DNA of 64,000 nt from Actinomadura macra NBRC 14102 (GCF_001552215.1 NZ_BCQT01000006.1:868001-932000), one strand, 5' to 3'; shown: positions 24,756 through 38,545, counted from the stretch's first letter. Numbers and translations: made by a program. Notes: generated by a model from the letters alone, not told the origin.

Positions 24756-26744
24756 ATGCACGAGCAGCCTGACCAGCTCGAACCGGAGACCCTGCTGAGG
24801 GAGATCTCCGATCTGGAGGGGCGCATCGGCGAGCTGCGCCAGGCCGCGGGCATGCCCGAGCCCGACCTGCGCGCGACGCTGGACGCGGCGCTGGTGGAGC
24901 TGGAACTGGCGCTGACCGCCCTGCGCACGATGGGCACCGAGCAGGGCGGCGAGCGGAACGGGTCCGCGGCGGCCGAGAACGAGCGGCGGGTGCTGCGGAC
25001 GGTCTTCCAGGACGCGCCCGTGCCGCTGTTCCTGTTGGACCGCAACACCAGCGTCCGGCGGGTCAACCGGCAGGCGGCGTCACTGCTCGGCACGTCCTCC
25101 GGATACGTGTCGGGCAAGCAGTTCACGGCCTTCTGCGATCTGGCGACCCGGGCGGCGGTCCGGTCGCAGCTCGCCGCGGTCGTGCGGACGGGGCGGCGGC
25201 GGCGCGTCCAGGTCCGGTTCCTCGGCCGCGATCACCCGATCGACGCGGTGGTGACGTTGGCGCGGGTGTGGATCCGCGGCGAGCCCGACCCGATGGTCGT
25301 GGTGGCCGCCGGCCCGACGAACACACCCACCGACGGGAACCCGGACGGGGCGCAGAACGAGGTCGCCAGGCAGCCGAAGGCGGTCAAGGCCGCGCCGCCG
25401 GCGCAGGGCGACGACGAGGCCGTGGCCACGATCGTCCACCGGATGGACGTCCTCGCCACCGCCAGCGAACTGCTGCTGGACGAGCCGGTCTTCAACGAGA
25501 CCGTGGCCGTGCGGCGCTGTGCCCGGCTGCTGGCGACCGAGCTGGCCGACTGGGCGTTCATCGATCTCACCGGCCCGGTCGGGACCGGTCCCGGCGGTTC
25601 CCAGCAGGGCGGGACGAAGGTGGTGGGGACCGCCCCGCCGCTGCGCCGCCAGGTGGTGATGGGCCCGGCCGACGAGCGTTCCGTCGAGGCCGTGGGCGCC
25701 TTGGAGGACCTGGAACCGGCCCTGGACACGCTGCCGCAGACGGTGTTCGTCACCCGGCAGAGCGCGCTGCGCCCGCATGTGGAGAACCTCGACCTGCTCG
25801 GCGTCTGCCCGGACGGCACGCCCGTCTGCGCCAAGATCGGCGCGACGTCGGTCCTGTGCGTCCCGGTGGAGGACGGCGACCGCTGCATCGGCGCGATCAC
25901 GCTGGCGGCGAGCGGTGACTACGGCCCGTTCGATCTGATGGACCTCGGCGTCGTACAGCGGCTCGGCCGGTACCTGGCGCTGGTCATCCGGGCGGCACGG
26001 CTCTACCGCCGCCGCGCCGAGGTGGCCGAGACGCTCCAGGCCGGGCTGCTGCCGAAGACGCTTCCGGCGATCCCGGGTGTGAGCGTGTCGGCCCGCTACA
26101 TGACGGCGACCCGCGGAGCCGAGGTGGGCGGCGACTTCTACGACGTGTTCCGCACCCAGAACGGCAGTTGGGGGCTGGTGCTCGGCGACGTGTGCGGCAA
26201 GGGCGAGGACGCCGCGGCGGTGACCTCGACCGCCCGTCACTGCGCCCGGCTGGCGGCGCGCTGGAAGGACCGTCCCGGCGAGATCCTCGCCATGGTCAAC
26301 CAGGCATTGCTGGACGAGGACCGGTTCGTCACCGCCGTCATGGCCGGGCTCCAGATCGACACCGAGCGCGTCACGGTCTCGCTCGGCACCGCAGGCCATC
26401 CGCCGGCGATCGTGATCCGCGCCGACGGGGTGATCAGGTCGGCGTCGCGGGGCGGCGTGCCGCTCGGGCTGTTCGAGGACTTCGAGGCCGGCCTGGACAC
26501 CATCGACCTCGGCATCGGCGACACGCTCATCCTGCACTCGGACGGGGTGCTGGAGGCATGTGACCTCCAGCGCGTCGAATTCGGGCAGGAACGGCTGCTG
26601 GAGGCGCTGGCCGCGCACGCCACCGACCCGCTCGACGAGATGCTGGGCGCGGTGGAGCGGGCGCTGCTGGACTTCTGCGACGGCGACCTGCGCGACGACG
26701 TGTCGATGCTGGCGCTGCGCGTGGACGCCCCCACGCTCGACTGA
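24756..26744 (+). CDS. PAS-GAF-SpoIIE protein phosphatase
   Basis: This is a 662-residue signalling phosphatase. A short N-terminal coiled coil (LLREISDLEGRIGELRQ, VELELALTALR) precedes a PAS domain (about 85-180), a GAF domain (about 225-425) and a SpoIIE/PP2C catalytic domain (about 430-660; RGAEVGGDFYDVF, GDVCGKGEDAAAVTS, LHSDGVLEACD, RDDVSMLALRV). The metal-binding Asp and Gly residues are present. Unlike the phosphatase at 14969-17566 it has no C-terminal HATPase, so it would supply only the phosphatase arm of a partner switch. ATG 24756 follows GGGGGAG. It lies 132 bases after the ANTAR gene. Confidence 0.92.
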   Translation: MHEQPDQLEPETLLREISDLEGRIGELRQAAGMPEPDLRATLDAALVELELALTALRTMGTEQGGERNGSAAAENERRVLRTVFQDAPVPLFLLDRNTSVRRVNRQAASLLGTSSGYVSGKQFTAFCDLATRAAVRSQLAAVVRTGRRRRVQVRFLGRDHPIDAVVTLARVWIRGEPDPMVVVAAGPTNTPTDGNPDGAQNEVARQPKAVKAAPPAQGDDEAVATIVHRMDVLATASELLLDEPVFNETVAVRRCARLLATELADWAFIDLTGPVGTGPGGSQQGGTKVVGTAPPLRRQVVMGPADERSVEAVGALEDLEPALDTLPQTVFVTRQSALRPHVENLDLLGVCPDGTPVCAKIGATSVLCVPVEDGDRCIGAITLAASGDYGPFDLMDLGVVQRLGRYLALVIRAARLYRRRAEVAETLQAGLLPKTLPAIPGVSVSARYMTATRGAEVGGDFYDVFRTQNGSWGLVLGDVCGKGEDAAAVTSTARHCARLAARWKDRPGEILAMVNQALLDEDRFVTAVMAGLQIDTERVTVSLGTAGHPPAIVIRADGVIRSASRGGVPLGLFEDFEAGLDTIDLGIGDTLILHSDGVLEACDLQRVEFGQERLLEALAAHATDPLDEMLGAVERALLDFCDGDLRDDVSMLALRVDAPTLD

Positions 26745-26824
26745 CGCCCCGCCCTGAGAGACGCCACCCGCTCCCGACCGCCGGCTGCCGGACTGACGGG
26801 TGTTTTGCCGGGTAGGAGGCTTTC

Positions 26825-27355
26825 ATGAGTGTTGATCCCGAATCAAAACCCCGGAACGAGACCCGGCACGAGCGTCTCGACCGGCAGCTCATGGAGCTGC
26901 TGCAAGGCTTCCGCGTCGCGGTCACCGGGGTGCAGGTGCTGTTCGCCTTCCTGCTCACCGTCCCGTTCTCCGCCGGTTTCGACCGCGTGGATCGGCCGGG
27001 AAAGGTGCTGTTCTACATCGCGCTGTTCGGGGCGGCACTCGCCTCCATCTGCTTCATCGCGCCGGTGTTCCAGCACCGGATCCTGTTCCAGCTCGGGCAG
27101 AAGGCGCTGCTGATCCGCCGCGCCAACCGGTTCGGGATCTACGGCGCGTTCGCACTGGCGATCTCCATCACCGCGTCCGCGACGCTGATCGTCGAAACCC
27201 TCGCCGCCGAGGACGTGGCGACCGCGGCGGCGGTCGCCACGGCCGTGGTCGTGCTCGCCCTGTGCTCGTGGACATGGTTCATCCAGCCCTACCTGACCCG
27301 TATGAAGGCCAACGGCCGCACGAACGATGACGACGATGACGACGGCGACGAATGA
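26825..27355 (+). CDS. DUF6328 membrane protein
   Basis: This 176-residue integral membrane protein has the DUF6328 hallmark near residues 18-50 (LDRQLMELLQGFRVAVTGVQVLFAFLLTVPFSAGF). About four membrane helices are visible (30-48, 62-80, 104-128, 133-155), with a soluble N-terminus and an acidic C-terminal tail of consecutive Asp residues. Family function is not known. The start is ATG 26825 after GTAGGAGG. It ends 62 bases before the convergent ProRS gene; the space between carries no clear hairpin. Confidence 0.88.
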   Translation: MSVDPESKPRNETRHERLDRQLMELLQGFRVAVTGVQVLFAFLLTVPFSAGFDRVDRPGKVLFYIALFGAALASICFIAPVFQHRILFQLGQKALLIRRANRFGIYGAFALAISITASATLIVETLAAEDVATAAAVATAVVVLALCSWTWFIQPYLTRMKANGRTNDDDDDDGDE

Positions 27356-27416
27356 CGACGGCGATACCGACGGGGCCGACGGGGAGCGGTGATCGTGCGA
27401 CCGGAGGCCCCGGGGA

Positions 27417-32417
<5,001 letters not shown>

Positions 32418-32454
32418 CTACCCAAGGGTTGTGAGGGATGGGTAGAGTGCCCGG

Positions 32455-33417
32455 GTGCGGGTGGTGGTGACGGGGGCTGCCGGGTTCGTCGGGAGCCATG
32501 TGGCGGACGCGTTCGCGGACGCGGGGCATGAGGTGCTCGCCGTCGACGCGCCCGCACGGTCGCTCGCACCGGACGTCGCCCGCCGGACGTGGGACGAGGT
32601 GGCGGCACGGCCCGGAGTGCGAGCCGTCCAGGCCGACCTGGCGCTCGACGATCTGAGCGCGGTCGCGGCCGCCGACGTCGTCGTCCACCTGGCGGGACGG
32701 CCGGGAGTGCGCAGCTCGTGGGGTACGGGACGGGCGGCGGCCGAGCGCGACAACGTGCTGGCGACCGGGCGGCTGCTCGCGGCGTGCGCGGCGCGGCCCG
32801 CGCGGCTGCGGCCACGGGTGATCGTCGCGTCCAGCTCGTCGGTGTACGGGTCGGCGGGGTCCCGGCCCAACCGGGAGGACGACCCGTTGAACCCGGCGAG
32901 CCCGTACGCGGCCAGCAAGGTGGAGGTCGAGCGGCTGGCGGTGCTGGCGGCGCGGGACGGGCTGCGGACCGTCCTGCTCAGGTACTTCTCCGTCTACGGT
33001 CCCCGGCAGCGGCCCGACATGGCGTTCCACCGGTTCGTGGAGGCGGCGCTGGACGGGCGGCCCCTGCCGGTGTTCGGAGACGGCCGCCGTTCCCGCTCCT
33101 TCACGCACGTCCAGGACGTGGTGGCGGCGACGCTGGCGGCCGCCGGCGCGGACCTGCAAGCCGGGATCGCCGTCAATGTCGGGCATCACGAGCCCGTGGC
33201 GGTGCGGTCGGCGATCGGGTTGCTGACGGGCGTGCTGGGGGTGCGGCCGGAGATCCAGCGGGAGGCGCCGGTGGCCGGGGACGCGGCGCGGACCTGGGCC
33301 GACACCGGGCGAGCGGCGCGACTGCTCGGTTGGACGGCCCGCACCGGCCTGGCCGAGGGCCTCGCCGACCAGATCGCCTGGCACCGGGCGCTGCGCGTGC
33401 AGGAGGTCCCGGTATGA
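32455..33417 (+). CDS. NAD-dependent sugar epimerase/dehydratase (extended SDR)
   Basis: This 320-residue extended short-chain dehydrogenase has NAD-binding VTGAAGFVGSHVAD at the N-terminus, catalytic ASSSSVYG and YAASK (Tyr and Lys of YxxxK), and RYFSVYGPRQRPDMAF, typical of nucleotide-sugar 4-epimerases such as GalE-like or UDP-glucuronate epimerase-like enzymes. It probably makes the activated sugar used by the glycosyltransferases that follow. It is the first gene of a six-gene operon; the next start overlaps its stop (ATGA). The start is GTG. The exact sugar cannot be assigned. Confidence 0.9.
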   Translation: MRVVVTGAAGFVGSHVADAFADAGHEVLAVDAPARSLAPDVARRTWDEVAARPGVRAVQADLALDDLSAVAAADVVVHLAGRPGVRSSWGTGRAAAERDNVLATGRLLAACAARPARLRPRVIVASSSSVYGSAGSRPNREDDPLNPASPYAASKVEVERLAVLAARDGLRTVLLRYFSVYGPRQRPDMAFHRFVEAALDGRPLPVFGDGRRSRSFTHVQDVVAATLAAAGADLQAGIAVNVGHHEPVAVRSAIGLLTGVLGVRPEIQREAPVAGDAARTWADTGRAARLLGWTARTGLAEGLADQIAWHRALRVQEVPV

Positions 33418-34607
33418 GTTCCGCCCCGCGCCATCGGGCGGCCTATGTCGCGTTCGACCGGTTCCCGTCCAGCAAGGGGTCGGCGGTGCACATCGCGCAG
33501 ATGGCCGACGAGCTGTTCGCGTCCTTCGGAGGTGGTCTGCTGGGCGTGCTCGGCGGCGGTGGCCTGCCCCGCTACCAGCGGGAAGGGGACCGGGAGATCG
33601 CCCGGTTCGACGCGCAGATCCCGAACCTGATCGACCGCGCCGAGGCGTTCTCCGGATGGGTCGCCGATCTTCTGGAGCCGCACCGGGAGACCCTGGAGGT
33701 CTGCCACGTGCGGGATCCGTGGAGCGCGCTCCCGGTGGTCTCGCTGCCCGGCCGGCGCCGGGTGGTGTACGAGGTGAACGGGCTGCCGTCGATCGAGATG
33801 GCCCACACGTGGCCGTGGGCGTCGAGGGCGGCGCTCGGCAAGATCCGCGAGCTGGAGCGGTTCTGCCTGGAGCGCAGCGACGCCGTCGTGGTGCCGTCGG
33901 GGGTCATCGGCGCGGCCGTGCGGCGGCTCGGCGTCCCCGCGGACAAGGTCCGGCTCGTGCCGAACGGCGCCGACGTCCGCGACACGCCAGAGCGTCCCGA
34001 TGGCGCGCCGGAGCGGTACCTCATCTACGTGGGCGCGTTGCAGCCATGGCAGGGCCTGGACGTGCTGATGCGCGCGTTCGCGCGGCTCGCCGACCTGGCC
34101 GGGCTGCGGCTGGTGGTCTGCGCGTCCGTCCCGGAGCGGCGGGCGAAACCGGTGCGGCGGATGGCGGAGCGGCTCGGGGTCGCCGATCGGGTGGACTGGC
34201 GGTTCGCGCTGCCGCACCACGAGGTCGCGGCATGGCTGGCGCACGCCGAGGTGTCGGTGGCGCCGCTGACGGGCTGCGCGCGCAACCTCGACCAGGGGTG
34301 TGCGCCGCTGAAGGTGATCGAATCGATGGCGGCGGGCGTCCCGGTGGTCGCCTCCGACCTGCCGGCGGTGCGCGAGCTGATGGCGGACGGGGAGCACGGG
34401 CGGCTCGTCCCGGCGGACCGTCCGGCGGAACTGGCGCGGGCCGTGCGGATCCTGCTGGAGTACCCCGGCGAGGCGGCGGCAATGGGCGAGCGGGCCCGGC
34501 GCCGCATCCAGGACGGGCTGACCTGGGCGCACTCGCGTGCCGAGCTGGCCGCGGTCTACCGGGCGGTCACGGCGCACGCGCCATCCGATCAGCGGAACGA
34601 TAGGTGA
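33414..34607 (+). CDS. GT4-family glycosyltransferase
   Basis: This 397-residue GT-B enzyme has an N-terminal domain with PSSKGSAVHIAQMADEL (acceptor side). The C-terminal donor domain has YLIYVGALQPWQGLDVLMRAFARL, VDWRFALPHHEVAAWLAHAEVSVAPL and KVIESMAAGVPVVASDLPAVRELM, the last containing the Glu-rich EX7E-type motif region of GT4. It is probably retaining and cytoplasmic or membrane-associated, adding a sugar to a lipid-linked or polymeric acceptor. The start ATG overlaps the epimerase stop by four bases, with AGGAGG at 33401. Confidence 0.9.
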   Translation: MSSAPRHRAAYVAFDRFPSSKGSAVHIAQMADELFASFGGGLLGVLGGGGLPRYQREGDREIARFDAQIPNLIDRAEAFSGWVADLLEPHRETLEVCHVRDPWSALPVVSLPGRRRVVYEVNGLPSIEMAHTWPWASRAALGKIRELERFCLERSDAVVVPSGVIGAAVRRLGVPADKVRLVPNGADVRDTPERPDGAPERYLIYVGALQPWQGLDVLMRAFARLADLAGLRLVVCASVPERRAKPVRRMAERLGVADRVDWRFALPHHEVAAWLAHAEVSVAPLTGCARNLDQGCAPLKVIESMAAGVPVVASDLPAVRELMADGEHGRLVPADRPAELARAVRILLEYPGEAAAMGERARRRIQDGLTWAHSRAELAAVYRAVTAHAPSDQRNDR

Positions 34608-34614
34608 TGTCGTC

Positions 34615-35352
34615 ATGTTCTGGCGCAAGCAGCGCGCGGCGATCAAGCGGTTCCACCCGCTGCACAGGGCACTCGTCCTGGAACGCGGCTTCACGGTGTC
34701 GCTGCGGCGCGACGACTGGGAACCGATGATCCAGAGCCTCGCCGGGCACTCCCAGCACGTCCGGCGCCGCAGGTGGGCGCCGCCGGAGCGGGCCGCCGGG
34801 ATCGTGGTGCCGATGCTGCGGGTGCTGGCGGCGGACATGCGCCCGGAGGGCGTGCTGTCGGTCGCCGCCGACCTGCGCGGCGCCGACGTCCCGCAGAAGA
34901 ACGGGCCGGCCCACGACCTGCCCGTCCAGCGGCCGATCCTGTCGATCAAGCAGTGGTACGCCGTGGACCCGTGGCTGCGGATGCGGGCGGAGCTGCGCGA
35001 CGGCAGCGTCCTGGAGCTGTCGGTCACCGAGCGGCTGCGCAAGCGGCAGATCCGCAAGCGCAACCCGCGCGGCAAGATCAAGTCGAAGCGGAAATCGAAG
35101 TCGGTGCACCTGATCCGGGTGACGCGGCGGCTGCCGAAGGGCGCGACCGTCCGCCGCCCCGGCGCACCGCCGCCGGGCTGGATCAGGGTGCAGGTCAGGC
35201 AGGGGACGCGGATGGTGATCCGGACGAACGCCAAGATCCACGGCACGCGTCCCGACGCGCAGCTGATCGAGAGCATCCTGCTCGTGTCGACGGAGGCGTT
35301 CCGCTGGACGCCGCCGGGCACCGCCGCACCGGCAGCGAGGAGAACGACATGA
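34615..35352 (+). CDS. unknown protein in glycan operon (245 aa, very basic)
   Basis: I do not recognise this protein. It begins MFWRKQRAAIKRFHPLHRALVLERGFT and is strongly basic, with a Lys/Arg run in the middle (about 140-165, RKRQIRKRNPRGKIKSKRKSK). Beta-rich segments surround it (SIKQWYAVDPWLRMRAELRDGSVLELSVTERL and VHLIRVTRRL). There is no signal peptide or membrane helix. It lies 7 bases after one glycosyltransferase and overlaps the next small gene (ATGA), so it is firmly within the operon. A role in binding an acidic polymer or membrane lipid is possible, but that is guesswork from charge. Confidence 0.75.
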   Translation: MFWRKQRAAIKRFHPLHRALVLERGFTVSLRRDDWEPMIQSLAGHSQHVRRRRWAPPERAAGIVVPMLRVLAADMRPEGVLSVAADLRGADVPQKNGPAHDLPVQRPILSIKQWYAVDPWLRMRAELRDGSVLELSVTERLRKRQIRKRNPRGKIKSKRKSKSVHLIRVTRRLPKGATVRRPGAPPPGWIRVQVRQGTRMVIRTNAKIHGTRPDAQLIESILLVSTEAFRWTPPGTAAPAARRTT

Positions 35353-35708
35353 CCCCCTGCATCGTGACCACCGGGTTCTTCGTGCTCGGCCGCTGCGGGC
35401 GGGCGGCCGTCGTCTCCTGCCCGCAGTGCCGGCGTCCCGTCTGCGAGCGGCACGCCGCACCGCAGAGCGGGCACTGCCCCGAGTGCATGGCGGCCCACGG
35501 ATACGGGTCGCAGAACCCGTTCGACCCGTCCTGGACTGGCGGGTACCGGCGGCGCTTCTACGAGCGAAGCTCGCAGACCTACAGCGACACCTACTGGTAC
35601 TCGTCGTTCGACGAGTTCGACCGGGGCGCGTTCAACCCGGGGGACGATTACTCCTACGGCGAGGGCGACTTCGGCCCGGACGACGGCACCGGATTCGTGG
35701 ACAGCTGA
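35349..35708 (+). CDS. small Cys-rich (zinc-ribbon/B-box-like) protein in glycan operon
   Basis: This 119-residue protein of unknown function has Cys/His clusters in its first half: CGRAAVVSCPQCRRPVCERHAAPQSGHCPEC. The spacing fits a B-box-like double zinc site. The second half is acidic and aromatic (Tyr-rich near YERSSQTYSDTYWYSSFDEFD, then Asp/Glu/Gly to the end). Soluble, no signal peptide. The ATG overlaps the stop of the basic protein upstream, and its own stop overlaps the next glycosyltransferase start (TGATG). RBS GAGGAG. It may pair with the basic protein before it, given opposite charge; this is an inference. Confidence 0.8.
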   Translation: MTPCIVTTGFFVLGRCGRAAVVSCPQCRRPVCERHAAPQSGHCPECMAAHGYGSQNPFDPSWTGGYRRRFYERSSQTYSDTYWYSSFDEFDRGAFNPGDDYSYGEGDFGPDDGTGFVDS

Positions 35709-36841
35709 TGGAGCCTCTTCCCCGAGTCCTGTGGGTCACCGAGCACTACCCGCCCAGCCAGGGCGGCATGGCGCAGTCCTGCGACCGGATCGTGCGGGGG
35801 CTGCGCGCCGCGGGCGTCGAGGTGGACGTCGCGCACCTGACACGGCGGGACCGGCCCTGGGCCGTGACACGCGAGCACGGTGGACGGCTGCTGACCGCGC
35901 CGCTCGGCGACGACCCCGAGCACGCGCTGCGCCGCCTCTGGACGACCCTGACCGCCGAACGGCTGGAGAGCGCGTACAGCCACGTCATCGGGTTCGGCGG
36001 GACCTACTCGATGCTGGCCGCGCCCGTCCTGGCGCGGCTGCTGGACGCCCGGCTGGTCACGCTGCTGCGCGGGAACGACATCGACGTCGGCGTGTTCTCG
36101 CTGCGGCGCCGGGGCGTGCTGACCGACGCGCTGCGCGCCTCCGCGCGGGTGTGCGTCGTCGCCCGCTCGCACATACCGCTCGTCTCGGCGCTGGTCCCGG
36201 AGGCCGCGAGCACGTTCGTGGCGAACAGCGTCGACACGACGCAGTGGCGGATCCTGCCGTCCGAGCGGGCACGCGGGGACGCATGGCGCGCGGAGAACGT
36301 CGCGCCGGAACGCCGGACGATCGGCGTCATCGGCCAGCTCAAGAACAAGAAGGGCATCGGGTTCCTGCTGGACTCCCTCGTCGCGTCGGGCCACACGGAC
36401 GCGTTCCATCTGCTGCTCGTCGGCGAGGTCGAGGAGAGCGTCACGCGCTGGCTGGCGGAGCGGGCCGACACCGTCCCGCATTCGTTCCTGCCGTTCCTGG
36501 AGCGCTACGACCTACCCGCCGTGTACGCCGGTTGCGACCTGGTCGCGCTGCCGTCCTTCTACGACGGGATGCCGAACGTGGCGCTGGAGGCGGCGGCGCT
36601 CGGCGTCCCGCTGCTGGCCTCGGACGCCGGCGGGCTCGCGGACGTCGCCGACGACAAGATCGGCTTCACCTTCCCCGCCGGGGACGCCGACGCCTGCCGC
36701 GCCGCCCTCGCCCGGGCCGCGCGGGCGGACCCGGAGCGGTTGGCCGCGCTCGGCGCGGCGGGCGCCGAGCGGATCCGCCACGACTTCACCCCGGCCGCCG
36801 AGACCGCCGGGTACCTCGCCGTCCTCGACGAGACCCGTTGA
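35708..36841 (+). CDS. GT4-family glycosyltransferase
   Basis: This 377-residue GT-B enzyme has the acceptor-side signature VTEHYPPSQGGMAQSCDRIVRGL and the donor-side block RRTIGVIGQLKNKKGIGFLLDSL, FLPFLERYDLPAVYAGCDLVALPSFYDGMPNVALEAAALGVPLLASDAGG, which includes the conserved E-x7-E region of GT4. It differs clearly from the GT4 two genes upstream, so the operon has at least two separate sugar-adding steps. The start overlaps the preceding stop (TGATG) and its stop overlaps the next start (TTGA). Confidence 0.9.
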   Translation: MEPLPRVLWVTEHYPPSQGGMAQSCDRIVRGLRAAGVEVDVAHLTRRDRPWAVTREHGGRLLTAPLGDDPEHALRRLWTTLTAERLESAYSHVIGFGGTYSMLAAPVLARLLDARLVTLLRGNDIDVGVFSLRRRGVLTDALRASARVCVVARSHIPLVSALVPEAASTFVANSVDTTQWRILPSERARGDAWRAENVAPERRTIGVIGQLKNKKGIGFLLDSLVASGHTDAFHLLLVGEVEESVTRWLAERADTVPHSFLPFLERYDLPAVYAGCDLVALPSFYDGMPNVALEAAALGVPLLASDAGGLADVADDKIGFTFPAGDADACRAALARAARADPERLAALGAAGAERIRHDFTPAAETAGYLAVLDETR

Positions 36842-37635
36842 TCGTCTGCTACGCGCGCGGCGACGGGCTCGGGCACCTGACTCGGCTGCGGGCGACCCTG
36901 CACACCCTGGTGTGGGACGACGAGGTCACCGTGGTCACCGGCTCGCCGCACGCGGCCGACCCGCGGGTCGCGCACGGCTGGCGGATCACCGAGACGCTGG
37001 ACGACCTGGTCATGGAGCGCGTCGCCACGGACGGTGCCGCCACGGACGTCATCGTCGACGCGTTCCCGGCCGGCCTCAAGGGCGAACTGCGTCGGTTCCC
37101 GGGCGGCGTCCGCGTCACGCATCTCGCGCGGCGACTCCGCTGGGACGCCTACCGCCCGCTGCTGCCCGCCGACCCGCCGCGCTTCGACCGGACGTACATC
37201 CTGGAGCCCCTCGAACCAGGGCACGAGGCGTATCTCCGTACGGTGTCGGACGAGATCGCCCCCCTGGTCCTGGCCGATCCCCCGTCCGGGCCGCTCGATG
37301 TGGACGGCTGGCTCATCGTCCACGGCGGGCCCGCCGCCGAGATCCTCGAACTGGTCGCGTACGCGCGGGAGATGGCCGCGCTGGAGGGTGTCCGGCCGCC
37401 GTTGACCCTCGTCTCGCCGCACCGCCCGGAGGGGCTGCCCGCCGGCGTCGCGCATCTGGACGCCTACCCCGCCTGCCCACCCGGGCCGCGCGTGGAGCGG
37501 ATCGTCACGGCCGCCGGGTTCAATGCGGTCCGGCAGTTCGCGCCCTGGCGGGACCGGCACCGGATGCTGCCGTTCCCGCGCAGCCTGGACGACCAGTTCG
37601 CACGCGCCGCCCGCGCGAGGGATGCCGCCCGCTAG
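36838..37635 (+). CDS. MurG/GT28-like glycosyltransferase family protein
   Basis: This 265-residue protein starts at TTG (36838), overlapping the upstream stop as TTGA; this start is strongly indicated by coupling and by the domain beginning at once with IVCYARGDGLGHLTRLRATL, the glycine-rich GT28-type opening. Later segments (DGWLIVHGGPAAEILELVAYAREM and VERIVTAAGFNAVRQFAPWRDRHRMLPFPRSLDDQFARA) match the donor half of MurG-like enzymes but are short: MurG is usually about 360 residues, so this is a compact or divergent form. It is the last gene of the operon; a convergent gene follows after 27 bases. Confidence 0.75.
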   Translation: MIVCYARGDGLGHLTRLRATLHTLVWDDEVTVVTGSPHAADPRVAHGWRITETLDDLVMERVATDGAATDVIVDAFPAGLKGELRRFPGGVRVTHLARRLRWDAYRPLLPADPPRFDRTYILEPLEPGHEAYLRTVSDEIAPLVLADPPSGPLDVDGWLIVHGGPAAEILELVAYAREMAALEGVRPPLTLVSPHRPEGLPAGVAHLDAYPACPPGPRVERIVTAAGFNAVRQFAPWRDRHRMLPFPRSLDDQFARAARARDAAR

Positions 37636-37662
37636 ACAGCCCAAGCACGGCGCTCGCGAACG

Positions 37663-38205
37663 CTAGTGAGGGTCTTCAGCGGGCGGGAACCGGAGATCGA
37701 AGGCGACCTCCACGTCGTCGGCGAGCCGCAGCGCGCCGAAGAACGCCGAGTACGGCTTGATCCCCCAGCGGCTCTGCCGGACGACCGCGTCTCCATGCAC
37801 CCGGTCGCCCTCCACGACGACCCGGACGCGCACGGGCTTCACCACGTCCAGGATCGCCAGGTCGCCCTCCACGTCCTCACCGACCGCCGTCGAGCGGAAC
37901 ATGATCCGCGGATGCCGCCGCGCGTCCAGCACCGTGCGCAGGTTCCGGCCGATGTCGGCACGGTCCTGGTCGGTGAGCGGCTTCACACCGCCGGTGCCCT
38001 CCCGCACCTCCAGCCCGTCCACCTCGACGATCACCTCGACGGACGACTCCTCCAGCGGCTCGCGGACCGTGACCGCCGCGGTCCACCGGGTGGCCTCGAT
38101 GGTCAGGTCGTGGCCCGCCCGCCGGCCGAGTCCGCTGCGGCCGGTCCTGATCAGCAGCCGCCCGTCGTCCGGGCCCAGCTCGTGCGTTCCCTCCGGTACA
38201 GCCAT
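37663..38205 (-). CDS. YceI-family protein
   Basis: This is a 180-residue YceI-type lipocalin-like barrel. Typical segments are GRLLIRTGRSGLGRRAGHDLTIEATRWTAAV, SVEVIVEVDGLEV, HPRIMFRSTAVG, GDLAILDVVKPVRVRVVVEGD and SRWGIKPYSAFFGALRLADDVEVAFDLRF. Many YceI proteins are periplasmic and bind isoprenoid lipids; this one has no signal peptide and would be cytoplasmic. The ATG at 38205 is the natural start; upstream in-frame sequence overlaps the DUF6158 gene. It is the last gene of a three-gene minus-strand group. Confidence 0.88.
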   Translation of the reverse strand: MAVPEGTHELGPDDGRLLIRTGRSGLGRRAGHDLTIEATRWTAAVTVREPLEESSVEVIVEVDGLEVREGTGGVKPLTDQDRADIGRNLRTVLDARRHPRIMFRSTAVGEDVEGDLAILDVVKPVRVRVVVEGDRVHGDAVVRQSRWGIKPYSAFFGALRLADDVEVAFDLRFPPAEDPH

Positions 38206-38239
38206 GCCCCTCACCTTGCCACGCCGCGGAGCCACGGAA

Positions 38240-38461
38240 TCAGCGTGCGCGCGCGCCCTCGCGCAGCCGTTCAGGATCGATCTCGCGTCCCGGCCAACGG
38301 CGCAGGTACTCGGCCTCAAGCTGGTTCATACGCCGGGTGTGCTCCCCGAAAGCCTGGTCGGCGGCGTGCCGGAGGGCGTCCAGCCGCGTCTCGTAGAGAT
38401 GGCCCAGTTCGCGGAGCAGATCCTCATCGCTGAGCTCGCCCGGGTCGATTCCCATCGTCAT
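38240..38461 (-). CDS. DUF6158 small protein
   Basis: This is a 73-residue helical protein (GELSDEDLLRELGHLYETRLDALRHAADQAFGEHTRRMNQLEAEYLRRWPGREIDPERLREGARAR), matching the actinobacterial DUF6158 pattern as I recall it. Function unknown. I start at ATG 38461, which follows GGAGGGA; ATG 38455 is possible. It lies between the PAP2-kinase fusion gene and the YceI gene on the same strand. Confidence 0.75.
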   Translation of the reverse strand: MTMGIDPGELSDEDLLRELGHLYETRLDALRHAADQAFGEHTRRMNQLEAEYLRRWPGREIDPERLREGARAR

Positions 38462-38545
38462 GTGGTGGTTCCCTCCAGCAACGCGGCCTGGGCCTTCTGG
38501 ATCACTGACCTCCTCGGCCAGTGCCGCCCCCATGCCGCCCCTTCC

